A stretch of 64,000 nt of DNA from Desulfofustis limnaeus (GTDB taxonomy: Bacteria > Desulfobacterota > Desulfobulbia > Desulfobulbales > Desulfocapsaceae): the NCBI RefSeq assembly GCF_023169885.1, contig NZ_AP025516.1, forward strand, positions 372,001 to 436,000, in the 5' to 3' direction. Within the stretch, counting starts at the first letter, position 1; the number at the start of each line of letters is the position of its first letter. The position numbers and the translations under genes are program-made. This document shows positions 37,233-49,503 of this stretch, piece by piece. The notes under the pieces were generated by a model. It worked only from the letters and a program-made list of their open reading frames with translations. It was not told where the DNA came from and searched no databases.

Positions 37233-38108
37233 ATGACACAGCCCGTTGCGCCAACCTTGTACCAGTCACCTCGGCAGCTGTTCGGTGATATTCTGCAGAT
37301 GGTAGTTGGCTGCCTGGTCTCCGCCGTCGCCATCAACGGTATCCTGGTGCCGCAGCACTTTGTCGCCGGCGGGGTCACCGGCATCGCTCTGATCCTCAAT
37401 GACATGGCGCCGCAACTGGGGCTGGCGGGGATGTATCTGGCGCTCAACATTCCACTGTTCTTCCTGGCCTGGATGGCGGTGGGCCGCCGCTTCTTCGTCT
37501 ATAGTGTCTTCGGCATGGCGAGCCTGTCGTTGGCCATCGCCCTGGTCCGAATCGAGATCCAGGTGCAGGAGCCGATCCTCAGCGCCTTGCTGGCCGGGCT
37601 GCTGATCGGCGCCGGCACCGGCCTGAGCTTGCGCACCTACGGCTCCCAGGGCGGTCTCGATATCCTGGCGGTGATGCTGATGAAACGGTTCTCCATCAGT
37701 ATCGGCAATACCGTCCTGGTCGTCAATGGGCTCGTCCTGTTGCTGGTATCGCTCTATTATTCTCTCGAGGCGGTGCTGTATACCCTCATCGTGCTTTATG
37801 TCAGCGCTAAAATGGTAACGCTGGTGGTTACCGGTCTGAGCCAGAGGAAGGCGGTCATTATCATATCTTCCCAGTGGCAGAAGATAGCCGAAGAGATCCT
37901 CAAGGATATCCGGCATGGCGTGACGATCATCCAGGGCGAGGGCGGCTTCAGCGGCAAACAGGAGCACATTCTCTACTCGGTGATCCATTTTTCCCAGATA
38001 GGTCAGTTAAAGCGGCTGGTGACCGCCATTGACCGTGACGCCTTCGTGGTGATCAGCGACACCATGGAGGTGGTCAATTACCGGATCGGCAATCAGCCCC
38101 ATTGGTGA
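37233..38108 (+). CDS. YitT-family membrane protein (DUF161/DUF2179)
   Basis: 291 residues. The first 200 form five to six helices with the family blocks HFVAGGVTGIALIL and TGLSLRTYGSQGGLDILAV; the last 80 are a soluble DUF2179 domain (VTIIQGEGGFSGKQEHILYSVI, ending DTMEVVNYRIG). YitT proteins are of unknown function, proposed transporters. GGGGGGAAG precedes the ATG at 37233. Confidence 0.9.
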   Translation: MTQPVAPTLYQSPRQLFGDILQMVVGCLVSAVAINGILVPQHFVAGGVTGIALILNDMAPQLGLAGMYLALNIPLFFLAWMAVGRRFFVYSVFGMASLSLAIALVRIEIQVQEPILSALLAGLLIGAGTGLSLRTYGSQGGLDILAVMLMKRFSISIGNTVLVVNGLVLLLVSLYYSLEAVLYTLIVLYVSAKMVTLVVTGLSQRKAVIIISSQWQKIAEEILKDIRHGVTIIQGEGGFSGKQEHILYSVIHFSQIGQLKRLVTAIDRDAFVVISDTMEVVNYRIGNQPHW

Positions 38109-38134
38109 GCAGCTGCTCCGGGTGAGCCGGAGTC

Positions 38135-39991
38135 GTGAACCAGCGGGTATCGACAACGGGGGCAGCCATGCAGCAGGAATCAGAAACCGGTTCGACCAGC
38201 CGGCAACGACCAGATCAGCGGTTCCGGCTGCTGCTTGTTGCCGCACCGTGGGCCCTGTTCAACCGTCCGTCGCTGCAACTCGCCGCCTTGCGCAGCTACC
38301 TGGTGGAGCAGGGGGGATTCCACGTCGATAATCGTCATCTGTACCTTGCTGTCGCCAAACGAATCGGCACCGATCTGTATGCCCGGATCGCCCGATCCGG
38401 GTGGGCCGGCGAGGCCTTGTTCGCACCACTGCTGTTTCCCGAGCAGGCCGAAGGGGCGGCCCGCCTGTTCCGACGTGAGCTGGGGGTTGACGGCGATGGC
38501 GCGGTGCCCGCCTATGACCCGCTCGTCGAGGCCGTTCGCGACAGTTGTGACGAGTTTATTAGCGGGGTCGATTGGGCGACCGTTTCCCTGGTCGGTTTTT
38601 CCGTCTGCTTCAATCAGTTGCTCGGCTCGCTCTATCTGGCCGAACGGCTCAAAAGAGAGGGGTCGATTCCCGTGGTCTTCGGAGGCACCTCGTGCGCCGG
38701 GACGGTGGGGCAGAGGCTGGTGGAACAGTTTGCCCAGATCGATTACCTGATCGGTGGCGAGGGGGAACGACCGCTGCAGGCGCTCTGCCAGCACCTGGCC
38801 GAAGGCGGCGGCGATCTCCCGGCTCAGGTACGTAGCCGAAACTCCCTTCGGCGAGGACCGCCATTGGTCGATATCGCCCGGCTCGACGACCTGCCGATCC
38901 CGGATTTTCGCCCATACCTGGTGGAGGTCCGGCACCATTTTGCCGGCATCCCCTTTCAACCGGTTCTGCCTGTCGAGTTTTCCCGCGGCTGCACCTGGCG
39001 CCGTTGTACGTTCTGCAACCTCAACCTGCAGTGGCAGGGGTACCGCAGCAAGTCGGCAACCCGGATGATCGAGGAGGTCATCCAGGTGTGCGGACAAAAC
39101 GAGACGCTGCACTGCGCTTTTACCGACAACGTCTTGCCGGTGCGGCAAAGTGACGCATTCTTCCAGGCGATGGCCGCAACCGACGAAGACTACGGGTTCT
39201 TCGGGGAACTGCGGGCCAAGACCTCACGACAACGATTACGCCGCTTCCGCAACGGGGGGCTGAGTTGCGTCCAGGTCGGTATCGAGGCGCTGTCGACGTC
39301 GTTGTTGGCGCGCATGGGCAAGGGTACCTCGGCCATGGACAATCTGGCGATGATGAAAAACTGCCTGGCCGCCGGGGTTGAACTCAAGGGGAACCTGATC
39401 ATCGAGTTTCCCGGGACCACGGCAGCGGAGATCGACGAGACCCTCGTCCATCTCGATTATGCCTTGCCCTTTGCACCGCTGGATCCGGCTGCGTTTTTCC
39501 TCGGCCATGATTCCCCCATCCACCGTCATTATCGGCAATACGGGATACGCGCCGTCGGTGTCCACCCCAAGAACCGGCTGCTCTTTCCAGCGCGACACCG
39601 CATGGTTTCTCTGGTGTGCGGCTATAGCGGCGATCGGCAGCTTCAGCGGGGCCAGTGGCGGCCGGTACGGCGGAAACTACAGCGTTGGCAGGCCTTTCAC
39701 CGACAGCGTCGCGGACGGACCGAGCCGCCGCTGTACTACCGTGATGGCGGTTCGTTTCTGATCATCAGCCAAGAGCTGCCCTCGCAACCGCCGCTGCTGC
39801 ATCGACTGCGAGGGCTGTCCCGGGAGCTCTATCTGTTCTGTGCTGAGCCGCAATCGCGGTCGGACATTTATCGGGCCTTTGCCGGACTGAAACCGGCGGC
39901 TATTGACCGTTTTTTTGCCCAACTGAGTGAAAAACGGCTGGTCTTCTGCGAGGCGGATCAGGTCCTGGCTTTGGCTGTCCGTTATGGGTGA
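38135..39991 (+). CDS. B12-binding-domain radical SAM protein (RiPP-maturase-like)
   Basis: 618 residues from a GTG at 38135 (CCGGAG upstream); an ATG at 38168 is possible. The N-terminal part (about 30-230) is a cobalamin-binding-like Rossmann domain (LLLVAAPWALFNRPSLQLAAL, VVFGGTSCAGTVGQ, YLIGGEGERPLQAL). The radical SAM domain follows with FSRGCTWRRCTFCNLN, an unusual CX4CX2C spacing, then VQVGIEALSTSLL and GNLIIEFPG. The overall plan resembles RiPP maturation radical SAM protein 1 (TIGR03975-type). No precursor peptide gene is evident next to it. Substrate unknown. Confidence 0.8.
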   Translation: MNQRVSTTGAAMQQESETGSTSRQRPDQRFRLLLVAAPWALFNRPSLQLAALRSYLVEQGGFHVDNRHLYLAVAKRIGTDLYARIARSGWAGEALFAPLLFPEQAEGAARLFRRELGVDGDGAVPAYDPLVEAVRDSCDEFISGVDWATVSLVGFSVCFNQLLGSLYLAERLKREGSIPVVFGGTSCAGTVGQRLVEQFAQIDYLIGGEGERPLQALCQHLAEGGGDLPAQVRSRNSLRRGPPLVDIARLDDLPIPDFRPYLVEVRHHFAGIPFQPVLPVEFSRGCTWRRCTFCNLNLQWQGYRSKSATRMIEEVIQVCGQNETLHCAFTDNVLPVRQSDAFFQAMAATDEDYGFFGELRAKTSRQRLRRFRNGGLSCVQVGIEALSTSLLARMGKGTSAMDNLAMMKNCLAAGVELKGNLIIEFPGTTAAEIDETLVHLDYALPFAPLDPAAFFLGHDSPIHRHYRQYGIRAVGVHPKNRLLFPARHRMVSLVCGYSGDRQLQRGQWRPVRRKLQRWQAFHRQRRGRTEPPLYYRDGGSFLIISQELPSQPPLLHRLRGLSRELYLFCAEPQSRSDIYRAFAGLKPAAIDRFFAQLSEKRLVFCEADQVLALAVRYG

Positions 39992-40000
39992 GAGTGCAGC

Positions 40001-40174
40001 CTATTCCGATAGTTTCTGCGGACGGCAGACATGTTCCGCCTTGGCGGCGCTGCGGCCGCATCCCTGGCAATAGTGACTTGCCGGATGTATGAGGGCGATA
40101 TAGGCCTGCGGGTCCTTGGTATGCAGTTTTTCTTCGACATGGGCGCATAAGGTTTTTGTATCACTATCGCTCAT
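40001..40174 (-). CDS. small Cys-rich protein (putative zinc-binding), 57 residues
   Basis: Not long enough for ordinary ORF lists. ATG at 40174 with AGGGAGGT nine bases upstream, TAG at 40001-40003. The product MSDSDTKTLCAHVEEKLHTK... has a C-terminal YCQGCGRSAAKAEHVCRPQKL block, so CXXC plus further Cys and His residues that could bind zinc or a cluster. It is antisense-adjacent to the end of the radical SAM gene. A palindrome and a promoter-like sequence lie upstream. Confidence 0.7.
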   Translation of the reverse strand: MSDSDTKTLCAHVEEKLHTKDPQAYIALIHPASHYCQGCGRSAAKAEHVCRPQKLSE

Positions 40175-40193
40175 AACCTACCTCCCTTCGATT

Positions 40194-40213
40194 GACCTGC
40201 CGACCGGCAGGTC
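40194..40213. promoter_or_regulatory. 20-bp palindrome upstream of the small Cys-rich gene
   Basis: GACCTGCCG-AC-CGGCAGGTC, two perfect 9-bp half-sites, 20 bp in front of the ATG at 40174 and downstream of a promoter-like TTGACT-16-TATGGT on the minus strand (around 40260-40290). Could be an operator or a leader hairpin. Confidence 0.45.
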
Positions 40214-40427
40214 AGAAAATCTGTTCATGTTTTCAGCATCCCCGGTACCGGGCTGTGTGAACAACCATAGCCATGCTGCCGACCAAGTCAACAGATAAAT
40301 GCCACATTGTGGTATAAACGAAAGATGGTTATAGGTGTTGACTGAGGGAGGAGTGAAGCGCGAGGTAAGGATGGTTCGGTGTGGGTCTCCGGAGTGAAGG
40401 AAGAGAGGGCGAATCGGAGGTGTAACC

Positions 40428-40733
40428 ATGAGGATGCAAAAGGACATGATCGAGTCATTTCAAATGGCTCACCGCGATTATATGAAAAACCTCAGTCAGG
40501 CCTTGACGCAGATAGAGAGGGATTTTGAGGAATCCCGGCAGATTGATGACGTCTGTTCCGGCGAATGGTGCCGGGCTATCGAATTGTCTCTCGATGAATT
40601 GGCCAAGGATCTCTATTCCATCAGTGAGCCACGGTGGGTCGCCGACGACTATTCCCGGACTTTACGTAACATGCGTCGTCGTCTGCATGATCTCTACGCC
40701 CGGTATCGGGCGCATTCGCTGGTTGAGCATTAA
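40428..40733 (+). CDS. hypothetical helical protein, 101 residues
   Basis: GGAGGTGT seven bases before the ATG at 40428. The sequence is almost entirely charged and helical (MRMQKDMIESFQMAHRDYMK..., then IERDFEESRQIDDVCSGEW and LRNMRRRLHDLYARYRAHS), suggesting a coiled-coil or helical bundle. Two Cys, no membrane segment. A GC-rich hairpin follows at 40750-40775. I do not recognise the family. Confidence 0.7.
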   Translation: MRMQKDMIESFQMAHRDYMKNLSQALTQIERDFEESRQIDDVCSGEWCRAIELSLDELAKDLYSISEPRWVADDYSRTLRNMRRRLHDLYARYRAHSLVEH

Positions 40734-40749
40734 TCTTTCTCCCTTCTCC

Positions 40750-40775
40750 GCGGGGGCCGTTGACCCGGCCCCCGC
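40750..40775 (+). terminator. GC-rich hairpin after the 101-residue gene
   Basis: Stem GCGGGGGCCG / CGGCCCCCGC with loop TTGACC. There is no T-run, so rho-independent termination is only possible. The 289-bp remainder up to carB has no clear gene. Confidence 0.45.
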
Positions 40776-41064
40776 TCCCGGTATGCCTGTTGTTCGTGCC
40801 GTTGTCATTTTTCGTTGAAAGTTCATGCCCATTTGTTCAATCGTTGTTAAGATGGCGTCCTGTGTCTATTCACCGGGTTATGGGAACCTTGAAAAATTGC
40901 CATTTCGCCCAATCCCATCGTTGCGCAAACACATTTTATCATCGTCATATCATGTATTTGAATGCGGTTAAAGGTGATTGCCCGCCTCGATCTTGAACGA
41001 AATTTCGAATTTTTCAAGCGCCCCTTATGCTGCCGATTTCCTTGACTGCAACGATGGAGCCCCT

Positions 41065-44268
<3,204 letters not shown>

Positions 44269-44377
44269 TCGGCCACCGCCTGAGGCGAAAAAAATGAGCA
44301 GAGAACTCCCCGGCCGCGGGTGGCGACCACAGAAAAGGCTGCGTGCAGCAGCACAGAAGCAAGGGTAAGAAAGCATC

Positions 44378-45781
44378 ATGGGCGGACTTTTCGGCATTGT
44401 CTCGCAGACCGACTGCGTTACCGATCTCTACTACGGAACCGACTACCATTCCCATCTCGGCACCAAACGTGGCGGGTTGGCGGTACGCGATGAGCAGGTA
44501 TTCCATCGGGCCATTCACAATATAGAAAACAGCTATTTCCGGACCAAGTTCGAGGCCGAGCTCACCCGCTTTCACGGTCGTCAAGGCATCGGGGTGATCA
44601 GTGACACCGACCCGCAGCCGTTGATCATCGATTCCCATCTCGGCACCTTCGGCATCGTCACCGTCGGCCGGATCAACAACCTCGAGCAGCTTGCCCGACG
44701 AGCGCTGGCCAGAAAGCACTATTTTTCCGGCTCGTCCGATGGGGTCATCAATCCCACTGAGGTGACGGCGATGCTGATCTGCCAGGAGGAGAGCTTCGAG
44801 GCCGGTATCCGGGCAGCGCAGGAGGCCATCAAAGGATCCTGCTCGCTGCTCCTGCTCACCGAAAAGGGCGTGTATGCGGCCCGTGACCGGCTCGGCCGGA
44901 CACCGCTGGTGATCGGTCGGCGGCCTGGGGCTCTTGCCATTAGTTCGGAGAGTTGCGCCTTTGCCAACCTCGGCTTTGCCGTAGACCATTTCCTCGGCCC
45001 CGGCGAGACGCTCCTGCTGACGGCCGATGGTTGGGAGCAGCGTCTCGCTCCAGGCGAAGAGATGCAGGTCTGCGCCTTTCTCTGGGTCTATTACGGTTAT
45101 CCGGCCTCCGAGTACGAAGGCATCAACGTCGAACAGGTCCGTTATCAGTGTGGCGCTGTGCTGGCCCGGGGCGATGACGTGGCTGCGGATTGCGTTGCCG
45201 GCATCCCTGATTCGGGGGTCGGTCATGCGCTCGGTTATGCCAACGAGAAACGGATCCCCTACCGGCGGCCGTTCGTCAAATATACGCCCACCTGGCCGCG
45301 TAGCTTCATGCCGCAGAATCAGGCCATGCGTGACTTGGTGGCACGGATGAAGTTGATTCCAGTGCGGCGTCTGATCGACGGGCAACGGTTGCTTTTCTGC
45401 GATGATTCCATCGTTCGCGGCACCCAACTCAAGGAAAACGTACAGGTGTTGTTCGAGTGCGGCGCCTGCCAGGTGCATATGCGCCTGGCCTGCCCGACGC
45501 TCATCTTCCCCTGCGAATTTCTTAACTTTTCCTCGTCGCGTTCGACCCTCGATCTGGCCGGCCGCAAAATCATCCAGCGGTTGGAGGGTACGGAAGACAA
45601 GGATCTGGATCTCTATGCCCAGGCCGGTTCGGCCAAGAACTTGGAAATGATCGAGGAAATCCGCCGCCTGCTGCACCTCAGCTCGCTGAAGTACCAGCGG
45701 CTGGAGGATCTGGTGGCTGCCATCGGTTTACCCAAGGATCGCCTCTGCACCCATTGCTGGGATAACAGTTCGTACGGGTGA
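44378..45781 (+). CDS. amidophosphoribosyltransferase-like protein lacking the catalytic cysteine
   Basis: 467 residues, PurF architecture: N-terminal Ntn-type glutaminase fold (about 1-230), then a type I PRTase domain (230-440) with the PRPP loop LLFCDDSIVRGTQ and DSGVGHALGY. Normal PurF begins MCGI/MCGV and uses Cys1 as the glutaminase nucleophile; here it begins MGGLFGIV, so that Cys is Gly. Similar MGGFFG-type paralogues are known in other anaerobes, so this is a family trait, not an error. It may use free ammonia or have a different amide donor or role. Next to carB. Confidence 0.85.
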   Translation: MGGLFGIVSQTDCVTDLYYGTDYHSHLGTKRGGLAVRDEQVFHRAIHNIENSYFRTKFEAELTRFHGRQGIGVISDTDPQPLIIDSHLGTFGIVTVGRINNLEQLARRALARKHYFSGSSDGVINPTEVTAMLICQEESFEAGIRAAQEAIKGSCSLLLLTEKGVYAARDRLGRTPLVIGRRPGALAISSESCAFANLGFAVDHFLGPGETLLLTADGWEQRLAPGEEMQVCAFLWVYYGYPASEYEGINVEQVRYQCGAVLARGDDVAADCVAGIPDSGVGHALGYANEKRIPYRRPFVKYTPTWPRSFMPQNQAMRDLVARMKLIPVRRLIDGQRLLFCDDSIVRGTQLKENVQVLFECGACQVHMRLACPTLIFPCEFLNFSSSRSTLDLAGRKIIQRLEGTEDKDLDLYAQAGSAKNLEMIEEIRRLLHLSSLKYQRLEDLVAAIGLPKDRLCTHCWDNSSYG

Positions 45782-45950
45782 GACACGTCGGAGCGATTGA
45801 CGCGATTGATTGGGCGGGGAGCCAGCGGTGTCCTCCTGATGGCGCCGGTTTGTGCGTTACTCCGTTTCTTTCCTCGGGCTCGATGTGGTATGATCGTCTG
45901 AATTGACCTGTCATTTGAGGATCGGTCAGAAATTCTGACACGGAGTGGCC

Positions 45951-48900
45951 ATGACGACCGCCAGCGGCTCATCTGCTCGTTCTCCATCTGGGGGGGTACT
46001 CGAGCGGATGTGGGGATTGAAGCGTATCGACGCGGTCTTTCTCTGTGCCGGCCTCCTCTGGGTCTGTCTTCTGTCCCTGTCGCTTACTGTTTCCTGGCAG
46101 CAACTGCGCAAAACTTCTCTGGCTCTGGCGGTGGAGCAGGCCCAGGCCGGATTCGAAAAAGACATCCTGTACCGGCGCTGGGCCACCATGCATGGGGGCG
46201 TCTATGTTCCGGTCAGCGAGCGTACGCCGCCCAATCCCTACCTGACGGCCCCTTTACGGGACGTGGAGACCGTCCAGGGCCAGCGACTGACATTGGTCAA
46301 CCCCGCCTATATGACCCGACAAGTGCATGAACTGGGCCGGGAGACATCGGGAATCGTCGGTCACATCACCAGTCTCAATCCCATCCGGCCGGGAAATGCG
46401 GCCGATGACTGGGAGACTCGAGCCTTGCAGGCCTTTGGTGCGGGGGCCACGGAGGTCAGTTCGCTGGAACAGGTGAACGGCGAGCCAATGGTTCGCTTCA
46501 TGCGGCCAATGATCACGGAAGAGGGCTGCCTGAAGTGTCATGCCCAGCAGGGGTACCGAGAAGGGGATGTCCGCGGCGGGATCAGTGTCTCGGTCCCTTT
46601 CGCTCCGTATCTGGCCATCGAACAGCAAAGCAAAAGGACCACGGCGGTGTCGCATGCCTTGATCGGTCTGTCGGGGCTGCTGGCCCTCTTCCTGTTCCGT
46701 TCGGTATTGCTTCGTTCCCAGAAGTCCTTGCGTGACAGCGAGCAGCGCTTGGAGCAGCTGATCCACGGGCTTGGCGAAGGCGTCATCCTCCAAGACGCAG
46801 CGGAGCGTATCACGCTGTGGAATCGGACCGCAGCCGAGGTTTTCCATCTTCAGTCAGACGAGATCGTCGGCATGTCCTCAACCGAGCGTAACTGGAATAC
46901 TATCCGTGAGGATGGCTCTGATTTTCCGGCGACCGACCATCCGTCTTTGCACACGCTACGCACCGGTGTTTCATTGAGTGGCGTCGTGATGGGAGTCCGG
47001 CGAGACAGGGACGAAACGGTCTGGATCAGGGTCAACACCCGGCCGCTCTACGATCGACCGGTTGATAAGCCGTCGGCGGTCATTATCTCGTTTGCCGACA
47101 TTACCGAGATCCGGCAGGCCGAAGGCCGGTTGCAGCAATCGGAGGCGAAGTTCCGAACGTTGTTCGAGAATATGACCGCCGGGTTCGCGCTGCACGAAAT
47201 GATCTATGACGAAGAGGGACGGCCTTGGGATTATCGCTATCTCGAGGTGAACCCGGCGTTCGAGCGGTTGACCGGATTGCGGGCTGCCGATCTGGTCGGC
47301 CGTACGGTAAGGGAGGTGCTGCCCGCCACCGAGTCCTACTGGATCGAGACCTATGGTCAGGTGGCCCGTAGCGGCGAGCCGCAGGCATATCAGAACTATT
47401 CACAGGAGATCGACGGGTATTTCGATGTATGGGTCTTCTCCCCCGCCAAAGACCGATTTGCCGTGGTCTTCACCGACATGACCGAACGGGTTGTTGCCCT
47501 TCGCGCGCTTCGCGAGAGTGAAGAAAACCTGCGCTCGCTGTTCAATGCCATCCACGAATCGGTCTTCCTCTTCGACCGCACCGGGGTCATTATCGCTGCC
47601 AATGAGACCTTTGCCAAACGCGTCGGCAAGCGTGTGCCGGAGTGTCTTGGCTCCTCTATCTACTCCCTGGTCGACGATGCAGTGGCGTCTCACAGAAAAG
47701 TTGTGGTGGAAGAATTGATCCGGACCGGTCGTCCGGCACGTTTCGAGGATGTTCGAAACGGCCGTCATCTCCACCATAGTCTCTATCCGGTCCTTGATGT
47801 CGATGGTTCGGTGCTCCGGGTGGCGGTCTATGCCATGGATATCACCGAACGCCGCCGATCCGAAGAAGAATTGCGGTTGAGCGAGAAACGATATCGCTAC
47901 TTGTTCGACAACGTCCAAGATGTGGTTTACACGACGACTTTCGACGGCACCATCATCGATATCACGCCGTCCATCAAAGAACTGTCCAAGGGACAGTATG
48001 TGCGGGAGGATTTGATCGGCGGGACCTGGGCTGATTTTTATGAGCATCCCGAGGAGCGCCAGGATGTCCTGGATGCCCTGCAAAAAGATGGTGTTATCAA
48101 TGACTACCGGATTGTTCTGAAAAACCGGGATGGCTCAACAGCGGTCTGTTCGATCTCGGCGAAGCTGCAGTACGACGATGCCGGCAACCCGGATCGGATT
48201 ATCGGCAATATCCGCGATGTCACCGATCGGGTTGATCTGGAAAAACAGCTGTTGCAGGCGCAGAAGATGGAATCGGTTGGCCGGTTGGCCGGCGGTGTCG
48301 CCCATGACTTCAACAACATGCTTGGTGTGATTATCGGCTATACCGACCTCATCCTCGAGCAGGTGGATGAACACCAGCCTATCTATCCGGCATTGAAGGA
48401 GATTGAGCAGGCGGCCCAGCGCTCGGCCGATTTGACCGGTCAATTGCTGACTTTCGCCCGCAAGCAGACGGTGACGCCGAAGGTTCTCGACCTGCACGAG
48501 ACGGTGGTGGGCATGTTGACCATGCTTCGTCGGTTGATCGGTGAGCAGATCAAGCTGGTCTGGATGCCGTGTCCCGAATCCCTGTTGGTAAAAATGGATC
48601 CCATTCAGATCGATCAAATCCTTGCCAATCTCTGCGTCAATGCCCGCGACGCCATTCGTGGCAATGGGACGGTCACCATCGAGACCCGTAGTGAGGAACT
48701 GGATAAAACCGATACGGCCGGAAGGCCTGACGCGATTCCTGGACCGTTTGCCTGCCTTGCCGTCACCGATGATGGGTGCGGAATTGATCCGGCCGATCTC
48801 CCTCACCTCTTCGAACCGTTTTATACGACCAAGGGGATTGGGTCCGGCACCGGGCTGGGGCTGGCCACCGTTTACGGCATTGTCACCCAGAACGGCGGTT

Positions 48901-49400
48901 TCCTGGAGGTTGACAGCCACCTGGGCAGGGGGACGACGATAGAGGTGTATCTCCCCAGGATTACCGAAATGGTAGCGGAGCAGTCCCGGTCGCCACGGGA
49001 ATCGACGGCGGTGCAAAAAGGGGAGGAGACAATCCTGCTCGTGGAGGATGAGCCGATGATCCTGGAGATGGCCACCCAGATGTTGCGCCATGAGGGGTAT
49101 CGGGTCATTGCGGCGGCATCGCCGGAGCAGGCCGTCCGCATGGCCGCCGAACATCCTCAACTCATTCACCTGCTGATCACCGATGTGATCATGCCGTCCA
49201 TGAACGGTAAGGAACTCGCTCATCGCCTGCACACCGTCTACCCCGATCTCCGATGCCTGTTCATGTCCGGCTACACCGCTGATATCATCGCCCATCACGG
49301 CGTGCTTGATACCGGTATCTCTTTCATCCAGAAGCCGTTTAGCCGAACCGAGCTCCTGGTCAAGGTCCGTGAGGTCTTGGACCGAACCGAGCTTGGCTGA
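45951..49400 (+). CDS. hybrid sensor histidine kinase with heme-type DUF3365 sensor, four PAS domains and receiver
   Basis: 1149 residues from ATG 45951 (CGGAG five bases upstream; GTG 45945 possible). TM helix about 30-52, a periplasmic DUF3365/Tll0287-like sensor about 65-220 containing CLKCH near residue 193 (c-type heme site), TM helix about 225-245, then four PAS domains (about 255-800). Next come HisKA with GGVAHDFNNML (phospho-His), a HATPase_c domain (DDGCGIDPADL, GTGLGLATVYG) and a C-terminal receiver (LLVEDEPMILE, phospho-Asp in LLITDVIMPS). It probably senses redox or a gas ligand in the periplasm. No separate response regulator is adjacent. Confidence 0.9.
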   Translation: MTTASGSSARSPSGGVLERMWGLKRIDAVFLCAGLLWVCLLSLSLTVSWQQLRKTSLALAVEQAQAGFEKDILYRRWATMHGGVYVPVSERTPPNPYLTAPLRDVETVQGQRLTLVNPAYMTRQVHELGRETSGIVGHITSLNPIRPGNAADDWETRALQAFGAGATEVSSLEQVNGEPMVRFMRPMITEEGCLKCHAQQGYREGDVRGGISVSVPFAPYLAIEQQSKRTTAVSHALIGLSGLLALFLFRSVLLRSQKSLRDSEQRLEQLIHGLGEGVILQDAAERITLWNRTAAEVFHLQSDEIVGMSSTERNWNTIREDGSDFPATDHPSLHTLRTGVSLSGVVMGVRRDRDETVWIRVNTRPLYDRPVDKPSAVIISFADITEIRQAEGRLQQSEAKFRTLFENMTAGFALHEMIYDEEGRPWDYRYLEVNPAFERLTGLRAADLVGRTVREVLPATESYWIETYGQVARSGEPQAYQNYSQEIDGYFDVWVFSPAKDRFAVVFTDMTERVVALRALRESEENLRSLFNAIHESVFLFDRTGVIIAANETFAKRVGKRVPECLGSSIYSLVDDAVASHRKVVVEELIRTGRPARFEDVRNGRHLHHSLYPVLDVDGSVLRVAVYAMDITERRRSEEELRLSEKRYRYLFDNVQDVVYTTTFDGTIIDITPSIKELSKGQYVREDLIGGTWADFYEHPEERQDVLDALQKDGVINDYRIVLKNRDGSTAVCSISAKLQYDDAGNPDRIIGNIRDVTDRVDLEKQLLQAQKMESVGRLAGGVAHDFNNMLGVIIGYTDLILEQVDEHQPIYPALKEIEQAAQRSADLTGQLLTFARKQTVTPKVLDLHETVVGMLTMLRRLIGEQIKLVWMPCPESLLVKMDPIQIDQILANLCVNARDAIRGNGTVTIETRSEELDKTDTAGRPDAIPGPFACLAVTDDGCGIDPADLPHLFEPFYTTKGIGSGTGLGLATVYGIVTQNGGFLEVDSHLGRGTTIEVYLPRITEMVAEQSRSPRESTAVQKGEETILLVEDEPMILEMATQMLRHEGYRVIAAASPEQAVRMAAEHPQLIHLLITDVIMPSMNGKELAHRLHTVYPDLRCLFMSGYTADIIAHHGVLDTGISFIQKPFSRTELLVKVREVLDRTELG

Positions 49401-49503
49401 CGGTGGGCGTGCCAGCGTTTGCAATGGAGCCGGATCGTGGTACCTTAAGGGGGCCTTGGGCTCATCTGCAACAGGCTTGTGACTCCGGAGAACCACAACG
49501 ACC

